14,764 nucleotides of DNA from an uncultured Acetatifactor sp. (lineage in GTDB: Bacteria > Bacillota > Clostridia > Lachnospirales > Lachnospiraceae), in assembly GCA_934394665.1 (NCBI GenBank), contig CAKRRS010000071.1, positions 1 through 14,764 of the forward strand, written 5' to 3'. A model generated the notes under the pieces. It had not been told where the DNA came from, searched no databases, and was given only the letters and a program-made list of their open reading frames with translations. Each line of letters opens with the position of its first letter. Position 1 is the stretch's first letter. Below are positions 14,572 to 14,764 of this stretch, in pieces. The position numbers were made by a program, and so were the translations under genes.

Positions 14572-14618
14572 TGCATAAGAAGGTTTTTCTGATCTGAGAA
14601 TGACAGAGGTAAGAAACA

Positions 14619-14764
14619 ATGGAACAATACGCAATTAAAGGCGGTAATCCATTAGTCGGAGAAGTAGAAATAGGAGGTGCCAAGAACGCGGCACTTCCTA
14701 TTCTTGCTGCCTCCGTAATGACGGATGAGACTGTTTATATAGAGAATATGCCGGATGTAAGAGA
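14619..14764 (+). CDS. murA: UDP-N-acetylglucosamine 1-carboxyvinyltransferase (MurA), 5' part
   Basis: First committed enzyme of peptidoglycan precursor synthesis: it transfers enolpyruvate from PEP to UDP-GlcNAc in the cytoplasm. Only the first 48 codons are present; the gene runs off the window end. The visible part matches the MurA N-terminus, with the IKGGNPLVGEVEIGGAKNAA pattern; K22 and N23 fall exactly at the UDP-GlcNAc-contacting positions known from the E. coli enzyme. AGAGGT lies eight bases before the ATG. Whether the catalytic cysteine loop is normal cannot be seen here. Confidence 0.92.
   Translation, partial: MEQYAIKGGNPLVGEVEIGGAKNAALPILAASVMTDETVYIENMPDVR

Overview
The window looks like a chromosomal segment of a low-to-mid-GC Firmicute, most likely a gut clostridium of the Lachnospiraceae type. 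This is an inference from AGGAGG-type ribosome sites, sigma-A-like promoters, a textbook CcpA cre sequence and the protein families present; no rRNA or other taxonomic marker is in view.

Region 1 (1-4055) is AT-rich and holds a complete type I restriction enzyme motor/nuclease subunit (HsdR, 115-3459), followed 11 nt later by a small unrecognised membrane protein (3471-4055). No hsdM or hsdS is visible, so any partners must lie upstream of base 1. Composition changes sharply at about 4056-4069: sampled 60-base lines hold 15 and 21 G+C on the left and 34 on the right. This marks a likely edge of an acquired defence segment.

Region 2 (4069-8519) has chromosomal-type composition. It encodes an amino-acid permease, a calcineurin-like metallophosphoesterase, a transglutaminase-like protein and, convergent to these on the minus strand, a tRNA-dihydrouridine synthase with a near-consensus promoter (TTGCAA, 17 bp, TATAAT).

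Region 3 (8520-9125) is a 606-base non-coding stretch. It contains a GC-rich hairpin, a perfect match to the CcpA cre consensus, four TGAA motifs spaced exactly 11 bp apart, and an extended -10 promoter that probably drives a predicted tail-anchored coiled-coil protein (9126-9761).

Region 4 (9904-12402) encodes a flavin-reductase-like protein, an XRE-cupin regulator and, convergent, a DinB-type DNA polymerase IV. In front of the regulator a near-consensus promoter is followed about 30 bases later by a strong intrinsic terminator, which suggests attenuation or a roughly 60-nt RNA. A perfect 15-bp palindrome lies just before the regulator's start.

Region 5 (12403-12946) is the most unusual part. 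It is a hairpin-rich element partitioned by three direct copies of CGCTCATTATATCA. On the minus strand each copy is an extended -10 promoter (TGATATAAT), and the copy nearest dinB appears to be its promoter. Several hairpins have three-base loops. This looks like a modular, possibly mobile, promoter-carrying repeat.

Region 6 (12947-14764) is a cell-wall block: a membrane-anchored or secreted LysM-G5-M23 peptidase with its own promoter, then the start of murA (cut by the window end) with its own promoter.
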